From NCBI GenBank assembly GCA_038249135.1, contig JBBRWO010000132.1, positions 1 to 5,869 of the forward strand: DNA of 5,869 nucleotides, in the 5' to 3' direction. Positions 1 through 4,900 of this stretch are shown here, piece after piece. Each line of letters begins with the position of its first letter. The first letter of the stretch is position 1. Origin of the DNA: JBBRWO01 sp038249135 (lineage in GTDB: Bacteria > Actinomycetota > Coriobacteriia > Anaerosomatales > JAAXUF01). The notes below the pieces were generated by a model. The model was not told the DNA's origin. It was given only the letters and a program-made list of their open reading frames with translations, and did no database searches. The translations under genes and the position numbers were made by a program.

Positions 1-1
1 C

Positions 2-61
2 ACGTTGAGGCGCGAAAGTGAGCTCATCGACACAGATGAGTTGCGGTCGGGTCCGGCCTAA
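2..61 (+). CDS. Partial 3' end of the preceding cassette gene
   Basis: The frame starting at base 2 is open to the left edge and ends with TAA at 59-61. The last residues read ELRSGPA. The stop codon lies inside the R'' box GCCTAAC of attC1, where many cassette genes end. The other two + frames have stops within the first 21 bases. Only 19 codons are visible, so the product cannot be identified and the frame could be open by chance. Confidence 0.4.
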   Translation, partial: TLRRESELIDTDELRSGPA

Positions 62-142
62 CAAGCGCATCAACTTGTCTCGCAAAGCGTTATCGTTCTA
101 AGAGAGGCGCATCGCTCGCAAGTTATGCGCAACACGTTAGCC
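56..142 (+). other. attC1 integron recombination site
   Basis: The R'' box GCCTAAC (56-62) fits RYYYAAC, and the R' end GTTAGCC (136-142) fits GTTRRRY at all but one position. Just inside, GCGCATCAACTTG (65-77) pairs with CAAGTTATGCGC (119-130) except for one unpaired C. On the bottom strand this C is an extrahelical G, the feature that the integrase uses to choose strand. Further in, AGCG and CGCT can pair around the central loop. The site is 87 bp, within the usual attC size, and is about 85% identical to attC4. The crossover is expected after G136. Confidence 0.87.
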
Positions 143-161
143 CCATCGCATAACGTCATTG

Positions 162-190
162 TGGGCAGCGTCAGACCGACGGCGTAGAAT
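162..190 (+). promoter_or_regulatory. Possible promoter of the toxin-antitoxin cassette
   Basis: TGGGCA (162-167) and TAGAAT (185-190) are separated by 17 bases and match the bacterial -35 and -10 consensus at 4 of 6 and 5 of 6 positions. They lie in the 90-base leader between attC1 and the antitoxin start. Toxin-antitoxin cassettes usually carry their own promoter because they cannot rely on the distant integron promoter. No clear operator palindrome was seen, so this is a weak call. Confidence 0.35.
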
Positions 191-226
191 GCTCTTGCTA
201 CCGCCAACAAGCGATGTGAGGTTCAC

Positions 227-451
227 ATGACCATCGATGAGCTCAAGCGAGAGGCACTGCAGCTTGATCCGGAGACTCGTGCGGATCTCGCTCACGTGCT
301 GCTGAACAGCCTGGACACGCTCAGTGACGCGCAAGTCGAGCGACTGTGGCTCGAAGAAGCGGCACGTCGTGACGCGGAGTTGGATTCCGGAACGGCCACA
401 GCGCGGCCAGCGGACGAGGTTCTTGCGCGGGCACGGGCGCGCCGTAGATGA
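227..451 (+). CDS. Addiction-module antitoxin (Unstab_antitox / TIGR02574-type)
   Basis: This 74-residue acidic protein resembles the small antitoxins paired with RelE/ParE toxins. The family is expected to bind and neutralise the toxin and to be degraded readily when synthesis stops. The recognisable pattern is an N-terminal helix (IDELKREALQL), a leucine-rich LAHVLLNSLD segment at residues 21-30, then W41-EEA with alternating acidic residues, and the DEVLARAR tail at 63-70. The ATG at 227 follows GTGAGG with 5 bases of spacing. The stop overlaps the toxin start (ATGA at 448-451), so the two are one translationally coupled operon. It is the first gene of the cassette that begins at attC1. 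Family assignment is by pattern. The partner gene supports it strongly. Confidence 0.85.
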   Translation: MTIDELKREALQLDPETRADLAHVLLNSLDTLSDAQVERLWLEEAARRDAELDSGTATARPADEVLARARARRR

Positions 452-744
452 GTCTGCCCGCTGTCTTTCACGACGCGGCAGGCGTCGAAGTCGACGATGC
501 CGCGGACTACTACGACCTTGAGAGTCCTGGTCTGGGCACCGCCTTCATCGACGAAGTTGCGCGTGTAGTCGCGCACCTGGAAGAGTATCCGGAATCAGCT
601 GCACCGCTTCACCGCAACGTCCGGAAGGCTCCGCTCGCGAAGTTCCCGTACTCGTTGCTCTACTCGGTGAAGAAGGACTGCATCCGCATCCTTGCGGTTG
701 CCCATCAGCGTCGGCGACCGTTCTACTGGCGAGGCCGCAGTTAG
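448..744 (+). CDS. RelE/ParE-family toxin
   Basis: A 98-residue toxin of the RelE/ParE superfamily (ParE_toxin type). Visible features are the early helix AADYY (18-22), the segment PGLGTAFIDEV (27-37), the EYPESAAPL stretch (46-54) where family members usually have a proline-containing turn, and the diagnostic C-terminal strands with FPYSLLYSV (66-74), IRILAVAHQRR (79-89) and the closing YW. Length is normal and the reading frame is intact. There is no ribosome binding site of its own: the ATG overlaps the antitoxin stop, so translation is coupled. RelE members cut mRNA on the ribosome and ParE members block gyrase; the sequence does not tell which applies here. An IS30 element begins within about 20 bases after the stop and separates the gene from its attC. 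Confidence 0.87.
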   Translation: MSLPAVFHDAAGVEVDDAADYYDLESPGLGTAFIDEVARVVAHLEEYPESAAPLHRNVRKAPLAKFPYSLLYSVKKDCIRILAVAHQRRRPFYWRGRS

Positions 745-764
745 TCATCGGGCGCGGGTCTAAG

Positions 765-786
765 TTCAAGTTTGAAGTGCAACACC
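765..786 (+). repeat. IS30 terminal inverted repeat, transposase 3' side
   Basis: Reading inward, the repeat opens with TTCA and closes with GCAACACC. It matches the opposite end (1834-1855, reverse strand) at 15 of 22 positions. It lies 24 bases beyond the transposase stop and 20 bases after the toxin stop. Confidence 0.7.
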
Positions 787-809
787 GCCTCTGATTAGGG
801 CGTTCGCGC

Positions 810-1763
810 CTACCGGCCTTGTACATAGCATTCCTCCGGGGTCCTGAAGCCCAGTCGCTTCCTCGGTCGTGAGTTGAGTTTGGTCGCGATCGCGTCGCAG
901 TCGGCCTGTGAGATCTTGGCCATGCTCGTCCGCTTCGGCAGGTACTGTCGGATGAGCCCATTGGTGTTCTCGTTGGTGCCGCGCTCCCAGGAATGATGCG
1001 GTGTGGCGAAGTAGAACTCGACTCCGGTGGCCGCTTCGATGTCTTTGTAGCTGTGGAACTCTGAGCCGTTGTCGGCGGTGATCGTGGTGAAGCGCTCTTG
1101 CCTGCGCCGGATCAACTCGATGGTCCGGACCGTGGTGTCTGCGGCGCAGTGGCGCTCGAGTTTCCCCATCTGCAGGTATCCCGTCTTCCTCTCCACGATG
1201 GTGACGACGCTGTGTCTCGCCTGGTCGTCGCCCTTGACCGTGTCGATCTCCCAGTGACCGATGCTCATCCTCGTCTCCACTTCTGCTGGCCTCTCGGAAA
1301 TGTGGCGTTTACCTGCGGGTTTCCCTCGGCTATCGGGCGATCGGTACCGCTTGCGGCGCCTCTTGGTCGCTTGGCGCAGGTGCTTCCAGAGCTCGCCGCC
1401 GGCGTGCCTGTCGCGCCACAGGTACATATAGATGGTCTCGTAGCTGATTGAGAGCACGTCGTGCAGATTCAGCCATCCGGAGACCTGCTCGGGGCTCCAG
1501 TCCAAAGAGATCAGGTGCTCGACGAGCGCCCAGTCGTCTGTGGTGAAGTGCGTGTTCCTGCGCGACCGGCGGCGTCTGGATCGCGTGCGTTCGCCGGCCC
1601 TCTGTGCGCCATAGCTGCCGTCGGACTTGCGGTTGCGCCGAATCTCTCTAGAGATCGTAGAGGGTGAGCGACCGAGAGCTTTGGCGATGGCGCGGATCGA
1701 AAGACGTTGTCGCTTCATCGCCGCGATGTCGTATCGTTCCTCTTGGGTGATCTGGGCATACAT
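810..1763 (-). CDS. IS30-family DDE transposase
   Basis: A 317-residue transposase, typical length for IS30, that cuts and joins the IS ends. An N-terminal helix-turn-helix (residues 8-43) includes SIRAIAKALGRSPSTISRE. A second DNA-contacting region holds WSPEQVSGWL (89-98) and SYETIYMYLW (107-116). The catalytic core shows GHWEIDTVKG with D174, ADNGSEF with D231, and GTNENTNGLIRQYLPK with E265, giving the DD(33)E spacing. The C-terminal NSRPRKRLGFRTPEE (297-311) is the usual family ending. All key residues are present, so it looks active. The frame is open up to 1865, but the ATG at 1763 starts the family's conserved N-terminus and is preceded by AAAGGGG, so the longer start was not used. 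It is the only gene on the minus strand and is unrelated to the cassette's own function. Confidence 0.95.
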   Translation of the reverse strand: MYAQITQEERYDIAAMKRQRLSIRAIAKALGRSPSTISREIRRNRKSDGSYGAQRAGERTRSRRRRSRRNTHFTTDDWALVEHLISLDWSPEQVSGWLNLHDVLSISYETIYMYLWRDRHAGGELWKHLRQATKRRRKRYRSPDSRGKPAGKRHISERPAEVETRMSIGHWEIDTVKGDDQARHSVVTIVERKTGYLQMGKLERHCAADTTVRTIELIRRRQERFTTITADNGSEFHSYKDIEAATGVEFYFATPHHSWERGTNENTNGLIRQYLPKRTSMAKISQADCDAIATKLNSRPRKRLGFRTPEECYVQGR

Positions 1764-1833
1764 CGATTCCCCTTTGCTTGGCGGTAGGGAGGAACCGTGA
1801 GTGTCCCAGATTGCCCTACCCTCCAGGGGCTGG

Positions 1834-1855
1834 GGTGTTGCGCTCAGTATCTGAA
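1834..1855 (-). repeat. IS30 terminal inverted repeat, transposase 5' side
   Basis: On the minus strand this end opens with TTCAGATACTGA and closes with GCAACACC, mirroring the repeat at 765-786. It lies about 70 bases upstream of the transposase ATG and 8 bases before attC2. Confidence 0.7.
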
Positions 1856-1863
1856 TTCGGCCC

Positions 1864-1949
1864 ATCGAACAAGCGCGTCAACACGACTCGCCCAGCGTTG
1901 ACGTATTCTGGAACTTGGTCGCTCGCAAGTTATGCGTAACACGTTCGAC
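1864..1949 (+). other. attC2 integron recombination site (end of the toxin-antitoxin cassette)
   Basis: The site is 86 bp. R'' is ATCGAAC (1864-1870) and R' is GTTCGAC (1943-1949). They pair with each other through TCGAAC/GTTCGA although neither fits RYYYAAC/GTTRRRY exactly. The inner arms GCGCGTCAACACG and GCAAGTTATGCG are clear homologues of those in attC1, again with one extra C in the left arm. The centre differs from attC1 but keeps its own dyad (CGAC...CCAG and CTGG...GTCG). The match to attC1 in the right arm is close (CTCGCAAGTTATGCG is identical). The IS30 element ends at its left border. Confidence 0.78.
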
Positions 1950-1975
1950 AGAACAGTCTGGAGGGGGGCTCCTTG

Positions 1976-2866
1976 GTGCGGGGTGATCGTCCTTCTCGTC
2001 GCGCCGCCACGCGGGTCCGCGCACTCGTCCGCCCCGTAGCTGGCCCGGCAGTCCGTCGGCTGATGCGTGAACTTCAGTGGTGGTCGGTGCGGTCGGAGTT
2101 CTCGGCAAGCCGCGTGGCGCGTGCCCTTCCGCACATGATCGCAACCCACCGGACTCCGCTAATGAGACCCTTGTTGCGCCTCGACGAGCAGCTGCAGCTG
2201 AACAAGGTGGTGAATCTGCGGATCGCCGCGACCCGACTCGACGGGCTTGTGCTCGAACCGGGTCAGCGACTGTCATTTTGGCGCTTGGTCGGCAAGCCCA
2301 CGAAACACAGAGGCTTCCTCGACGGGCTCGTCTTGAATCAGGGCCGTCTGGCAGCGGGTGTTGGAGGCGGCCTGTGCCAGATGACGAACCTCTTGTACTG
2401 GATGACTCTGCACACGCCGCTTATCGTCGTCGAGCGGTGGAGGCACAGCTACGACGTCTTTCCGGATGCCGGGCGCACGCAGCCGTTTGGAAGCGGAGCC
2501 ACGTGCGCCTGGCCCGTCTTGGACTTGCAGATCGTCAATCCAACTGCCGCGTCCTTCAGGCTGTCGATGGAGATCAGCGACACGCACCTGCTCGGCGCGT
2601 GGACATCGGCGCAACCATCACATGTACGCTACTCCATTGAGGAGCGTGCACACCGCGTCGACCACCAAGGGCCGGGAGTCTACGTGCGGCATAACGAGCT
2701 GTGGCGCTTGGAGACAGATGAAGTCACCGGGGTGGTAAGCGAGAGGCTCGTTGTCGCTAACGAGGCGCGACTGATGTACGAGCCCTTTCTGCCACCGGTA
2801 GGGGAATGTTGGGGCGAGCCTGGGTCTGTCGAACGGGGCAATCGAGCGGACAGACCGGCCGTGTGA
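1976..2866 (+). CDS. VanW family protein
   Basis: A 296-residue protein of the VanW family, named after the accessory protein of vanB-type vancomycin resistance clusters; its biochemical role is unknown. The conserved core runs in order: NKVVNLRIAA (76-85), EPGQRLSFWRLVGKPT (94-109), GVGGGLCQMTNLLYWM (128-143), PLIVVERWRHS (148-158) and GRTQPFGSGAT after FPDAG. These match the short VanW form, without extra repeats or peptidoglycan-binding domains. No signal peptide is evident; the N-terminus is arginine-rich. GTG at 1976 lies 7 bases after GGAGGGGGG; the TTG at 1973 is a possible alternative. The gene is alone in its cassette, starts about 30 bases after attC2 and ends inside attC3. No vanR, vanS, vanH or ligase gene is present, so a link to glycopeptide resistance should not be assumed. 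Confidence 0.93.
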   Translation: MRGDRPSRRAATRVRALVRPVAGPAVRRLMRELQWWSVRSEFSASRVARALPHMIATHRTPLMRPLLRLDEQLQLNKVVNLRIAATRLDGLVLEPGQRLSFWRLVGKPTKHRGFLDGLVLNQGRLAAGVGGGLCQMTNLLYWMTLHTPLIVVERWRHSYDVFPDAGRTQPFGSGATCAWPVLDLQIVNPTAASFRLSMEISDTHLLGAWTSAQPSHVRYSIEERAHRVDHQGPGVYVRHNELWRLETDEVTGVVSERLVVANEARLMYEPFLPPVGECWGEPGSVERGNRADRPAV

Positions 2867-2926
2867 TGTACTCTTGGCTCGGAACTTGAGCGGGCCGGTT
2901 TGCAAGTCATGCGCACCACGCTCGAC
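2828..2926 (+). other. attC3, degenerate integron site overlapping the VanW gene end
   Basis: R'' GTCGAAC (2828-2834) and R' GCTCGAC (2920-2926) pair over TCTGTCGA/TCGACAGA with a base change that turns the essential GTT into GCT. The right arm GCAAGTCATGCGCACCACG closely resembles the corresponding part of attC1 and attC2. The left arm is poorly conserved, probably because it encodes the VanW C-terminus. A central inverted repeat, ACCGGCC (2853-2859) and GGCCGGT (2893-2899), keeps the hairpin form. At 99 bp it is of normal size. The loss of GTT suggests weak or no recombination, but bases flanking R' match attC2 (CGACAGAAC), which supports common origin. Confidence 0.58.
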
Positions 2927-2981
2927 AGAACTCGTGCGGCGTCTTCGGGGGAAGTGCGGTCGTCGGCGATCGGGGGAGCTG

Positions 2982-3200
2982 ATGTTAGGTCTCGAGGTAC
3001 TGGGTGTTGCTGTCATCGCCATTCTCTTGCTTGTTTTACTCGCAAGGTTCATTGATCGGGTCCGTGGGCTCGACCCCAACGAGAAGTGGTCTGGCTGGTA
3101 TCGCGGGAAGTCGGCCAATGCGGGCAAGAAGCTCTACAGCGGCAGCGACTTCGAGTCGATGGACGACCACGGCAACCGTGAGCAAGACGGTGGGCTCTGA
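2982..3200 (+). CDS. Small single-span membrane protein of unknown function
   Basis: A 72-residue protein not recognised as a known family. Residues 5-21 are a strongly hydrophobic stretch (rich in V, I, L, A) forming one membrane span near the N-terminus. A basic segment (RFIDRVR) follows, and then a polar tail containing DPNEKWSGWYRG (31-42) and an acidic, glycine-rich end. By the positive-inside rule the tail would face the cytoplasm. The frame stays open to an ATG at 2874, but that start lies inside attC3. The ATG at 2982 begins the hydrophobic segment and has GGGGGAG just upstream, so it was preferred. It is the first gene of the cassette after attC3 and is followed 95 bases later by a second membrane protein on the same strand, probably cotranscribed. 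Confidence 0.68.
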   Translation: MLGLEVLGVAVIAILLLVLLARFIDRVRGLDPNEKWSGWYRGKSANAGKKLYSGSDFESMDDHGNREQDGGL

Positions 3201-3295
3201 CCTCGGTTCCGGAGAGTCGAGCTGCGGTATCGATCCTGATCTGGCGGTGCGGGAAGTCGCGCGGTTCGTGCACCGGAATCTGAGGAGGGGGAGTC

Positions 3296-3832
3296 ATGAC
3301 GGGCATTCTGCGCGGTCTCTTGGATAGTGATGAGCAATCGGCAGTCGGCGGATCGGGCCACGGACGTCTTGCCAAGGCCAGATGGTTCCTCCTGCTCACG
3401 TGGGTGGTAGCGGGTGTGGCCAATGCGAATGGTTTCATCATGGGCAGTGCGCCAACGGCCCTCGGCGTGGGGGCGACAATCGTGGCAGCCTGCGCCTGGC
3501 TCTTAGCTGGCTGGATCGCAGGCTCGCGACGCACGGCGAGTTTCGTCCGCTTCGCCGCTGTCTTCTGGGGCATGGTAGTCGCTGGCACGCCTTTGGTGTT
3601 TTGGGCACTGACCGCGGCGCCAGGACGAGCCGTGAGTAAGGGCGGATTCGTGCTGCCGCTTCTGCTGTTTACTCTTATCTCACCTTTGTACGGTCTCTAC
3701 GAGTTGCTGCCTCCTTGGGAACCCGTTGTGCAGGGGGCAGTCGTCGGCGCGGCGGTCTTCGCCATGGCCCTTGTCGCATACTTCGGTGGCCGGCGCATCG
3801 CGCAGGCCACTGGGCCAGCGGGCCCGGAGTGA
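3296..3832 (+). CDS. Polytopic membrane protein of unknown function (178 residues)
   Basis: No family is recognised. After a polar N-terminus of about 28 residues there are hydrophobic segments at roughly 30-49, 54-75, 84-106, 117-135 and 145-165, so four or five membrane spans are likely. Loops carry GSRRT (76-80) and APGRAVSKGG (108-117), both positively charged. The C-terminus is short and contains GGRR. The ATG at 3296 follows an exceptionally strong ribosome binding site (GAGGAGGGGGAG). No catalytic motif is visible. It is the second gene of a two-gene cassette of membrane proteins. A hairpin starts one base after the stop, and attC4 begins 55 bases downstream. An envelope role is a guess from context alone. 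Confidence 0.75.
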   Translation: MTGILRGLLDSDEQSAVGGSGHGRLAKARWFLLLTWVVAGVANANGFIMGSAPTALGVGATIVAACAWLLAGWIAGSRRTASFVRFAAVFWGMVVAGTPLVFWALTAAPGRAVSKGGFVLPLLLFTLISPLYGLYELLPPWEPVVQGAVVGAAVFAMALVAYFGGRRIAQATGPAGPE

Positions 3833-3866
3833 CTCGAAGCGCCATTTTCGGCAGGCGGCGCTCGAG
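3833..3866 (+). terminator. Hairpin directly after the membrane-protein stop (possible terminator)
   Basis: CTCGA-A-GCGCC pairs with GGCGCTCGAG as a 10-bp stem with one bulged A and a 13-base loop containing ATTTTCGG. It begins immediately after the TGA at 3830-3832. There is no T-run after it, so it is not a classic intrinsic terminator. It may halt transcription weakly or protect the 3' end of the message. Confidence 0.45.
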
Positions 3867-3887
3867 ACTGGGTCTGCTGGCGTGTGT

Positions 3888-3974
3888 GTTTAACAGACGC
3901 GTCAACTTGGCTCGCAACGCGTTATCGTTCTACGAGAGGCGCATCGTTCGCGAGTCATGCCCAATACGTTAGCC
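3888..3974 (+). other. attC4 integron recombination site
   Basis: The R'' box GTTTAAC (3888-3894) fits RYYYAAC, and the R' end is GTTAGCC (3968-3974), identical to attC1. The left arm GACGCGTCAACTTG and right arm GCGAGTCATGCCC pair with several mismatches. The site is 87 bp with no gaps against attC1, differing at 13 positions. The centre, including GCGTTATCGTTCTA and GAGAGGCGCATCG, is shared exactly. Such conservation of the central region between sites is usual in sedentary chromosomal integrons. The crossover is expected after G3968. Confidence 0.87.
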
Positions 3975-3986
3975 AGACTTCGGAGG

Positions 3987-4385
3987 ATGATCACGGTTCG
4001 GGCGACTCTGAAGGATCACGCCCAGCGGCTCAAGGCGGACACGTACGCGGTGTATTTTGTCGTCCAGGACTCGCGGACTCCCTGGTACGCTAAGGCGCTC
4101 GCCGCCGTAGTTGTCGGCTACGCGCTGAGCCCCATAGACCTGGTCCCGGACTTCATCCCGGTATTAGGCTATCTCGATGACCTGATCCTGGTACCGGCCG
4201 GCATCTGGCTGGTCATCAAGCTGGTGCCGTCTGCGGTCATGGATGAAAGCCGCGTCCGGGCAGCCGCGTTGTTGGAATTGGATCGGCCAGTGAGCAAGAC
4301 GGCTGCGGCCGTGATCGTCGTGATCTGGATCGCGTTGTCCGCCCTGTTCGTTGGCTGGGTCTATTCGGCAGTAGTCAGGCGCTGA
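3987..4385 (+). CDS. YkvA/DUF1232 family membrane protein
   Basis: A 132-residue protein with the hallmark of the YkvA family (DUF1232): TPWYAKALAAVVVGYALSPI (31-50) followed by DLVPDFIPVLGYLDD (51-65), then the hydrophobic LILVPAGIWLVIKLVP (66-81). A further membrane span lies at 105-128, close to the C-terminus. The function of the family is not established. Start choice is awkward: the ATG at 3987 directly abuts GGAGG with no spacing, while an in-frame ATG at 3957 lies inside the right arm of attC4 and lacks a good ribosome binding site. The 3987 start matches the usual family N-terminus and keeps the whole gene within its cassette, so it was chosen. It is followed 46 bases later by a small membrane protein. 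Confidence 0.88.
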   Translation: MITVRATLKDHAQRLKADTYAVYFVVQDSRTPWYAKALAAVVVGYALSPIDLVPDFIPVLGYLDDLILVPAGIWLVIKLVPSAVMDESRVRAAALLELDRPVSKTAAAVIVVIWIALSALFVGWVYSAVVRR

Positions 4386-4431
4386 CGGCGGCAGGCCCAA
4401 TACATCGGGCACATCGAAGATCGGAGGGCGA

Positions 4432-4638
4432 ATGCGAAGAGCGGCTAGGGGCTTCCTGATCGTCGTGAGCATTCTCAACGCCGTCGCAGGTCTCATCTGC
4501 GGGGCACTCCTTCTGCTGTGGTGCGGCTTCGAACTGATCTTCATGCCCAACATACTCGCAGTCGTCTACTTCGTCATCGGCCTCGTCGCGGTTGGGTGCT
4601 CGACTCTGCTGCTGAAGCCGACACCGGCGAGTGTCTAG
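4432..4638 (+). CDS. Small two-span membrane protein
   Basis: A 68-residue protein, family not recognised. Two hydrophobic segments at about 7-31 and 40-61 are separated by a short FELIFMPN loop. A basic N-terminus (MRRAAR) and KP near the end suggest both termini are cytoplasmic. The ATG at 4432 follows GGAGGG with a short gap of about 3-4 bases. It lies 46 bases after the YkvA gene on the same strand and probably shares its transcript. The stop TAG (4636-4638) falls in an attC-like R'' box, GTCTAGC at 4633-4639, as expected for the last gene of a cassette. Overlapping frames look like shadows of this one. Confidence 0.65.
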   Translation: MRRAARGFLIVVSILNAVAGLICGALLLLWCGFELIFMPNILAVVYFVIGLVAVGCSTLLLKPTPASV

Positions 4639-4899
4639 CAAAGCGCATCGAGCGGGCAGCGCAGGATAGGATCTTCCCTGCTCGGCGATGGGGTCGAGCA
4701 GAATCTGAACCTCATCCCCATGCGGACCCTTGGCGGCCACTCTTGACTCATTGTCAGGCGGCGGGTCTCACGGGCTTCGTGGTTGAAGGGCAACTCCTGA
4801 TACCGATGTTTGTTCAGCATGCTCGTCCGCATCTCCTCGGCCCCCTCGGTCGTTTGAAGGGCCGCCCAACGTCGACAACTCAAGCGCACCCCGTTCTGC
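4633..4899 (+). other. Gap without a convincing gene; attC-like remnants
   Basis: GTCTAGC at 4633-4639 followed by GCGCATCGAG resembles the left end of the attC sites. CAACTCAAGCGCACCCCGTT, ending at 4895, closely resembles the right arm CAAGTTATGCGCAACACGTT of attC1. The distance (267 bp) is too long for a normal attC. CATGCGGACCCTTGGC near 4719-4734 could be a decayed right arm for the first half, giving a 103-bp site and leaving a short non-coding cassette behind it. A hairpin with arms CTGCTCG (4678-4684) and CGAGCAG (4695-4701) lies between. Open frames on both strands here show no recognisable protein pattern. Confidence 0.35.
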
Positions 4900-4900
4900 C

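Larger units (their letters stand above)
756..1863 (-). mobile_element. IS30-family insertion sequence inside the toxin-antitoxin cassette
   Basis: The element carries one transposase gene flanked by imperfect inverted repeats. The left repeat starts TTCAAGTTTG at 765 and the right repeat, read on the minus strand from 1855, starts TTCAGATACT. They match at 15 of 22 positions and share GCAACACC exactly. The match can be stretched outward with one gap to GGG at 756 and CCC at 1863, which gives about 1.1 kb, normal for the family. Exact ends are uncertain. CATCG occurs on both sides (746-750 and 1863-1867) and might be a target duplication, though it is longer than the usual 2-4 bases. The right end abuts the R'' box of attC2, so the IS sits between the toxin gene and its attC. 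Confidence 0.82.
56..4899 (+). mobile_element. Integron gene-cassette array (several cassettes; array continues beyond both sides)
   Basis: Four attC-like sites divide the region into gene groups all read on the + strand. Implied cassettes, cut after the G of each GTT-type R' box, are 137-1943 (toxin-antitoxin plus an IS30 insertion), 1944-2920 (VanW), 2921-3968 (two membrane proteins) and 3969 to about 4893 (YkvA protein and a small membrane protein). Each starts with a short leader and a ribosome binding site and ends with an attC that can fold back on itself, which is the standard cassette plan. No intI or attI is visible, so this may be the interior of a chromosomal integron or a CALIN. 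The array assignment is inferred from sequence pattern. It is strong for sites 1 and 4, good for site 2 and weaker for the rest. Confidence 0.8.

Noticed and set aside
203..213. GCCAACAAGCG as a further attC left end
   Set aside because: It resembles the R'' region of attC1, but no complementary right arm with a GTT box follows within attC distance; the antitoxin gene begins 14 bases later.
1764..1865. Upstream extension of the transposase to 1865
   Set aside because: It would run through the terminal inverted repeat into attC2, and the family's N-terminus and ribosome binding site support the start at 1763.
1976..2866. A vancomycin-resistance operon
   Set aside because: Only vanW is present; no two-component regulators, dehydrogenase, ligase or dipeptidase genes lie in the window.
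2874..2981. Upstream extension of the 72-residue membrane protein to 2874
   Set aside because: This start lies inside attC3; the added residues are cysteine- and arginine-rich without pattern, and a good ribosome binding site precedes 2982.
3049..3588. Long minus-strand open frame opposite the membrane-protein genes
   Set aside because: Its product is rich in P, R, T and S with no recognisable domain, which is typical of the antisense frame of GC-rich coding DNA.
56..3974. The dispersed repeats read as a CRISPR array
   Set aside because: Copies are about 1-2 kb apart with whole genes between them, diverge in sequence and have internal dyad symmetry; no regular short spacers exist.
4678..4701. 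Hairpin CTGCTCG/CGAGCAG as an intrinsic terminator
   Set aside because: The 10-base loop is large and no T-run follows; it is more likely part of a decayed attC centre or chance.
4635..4889. Minus-strand 84-residue open frame in the gap
   Set aside because: No recognisable family or good ribosome binding site, and it runs against the orientation of all cassette genes; an old gene remnant cannot be excluded.
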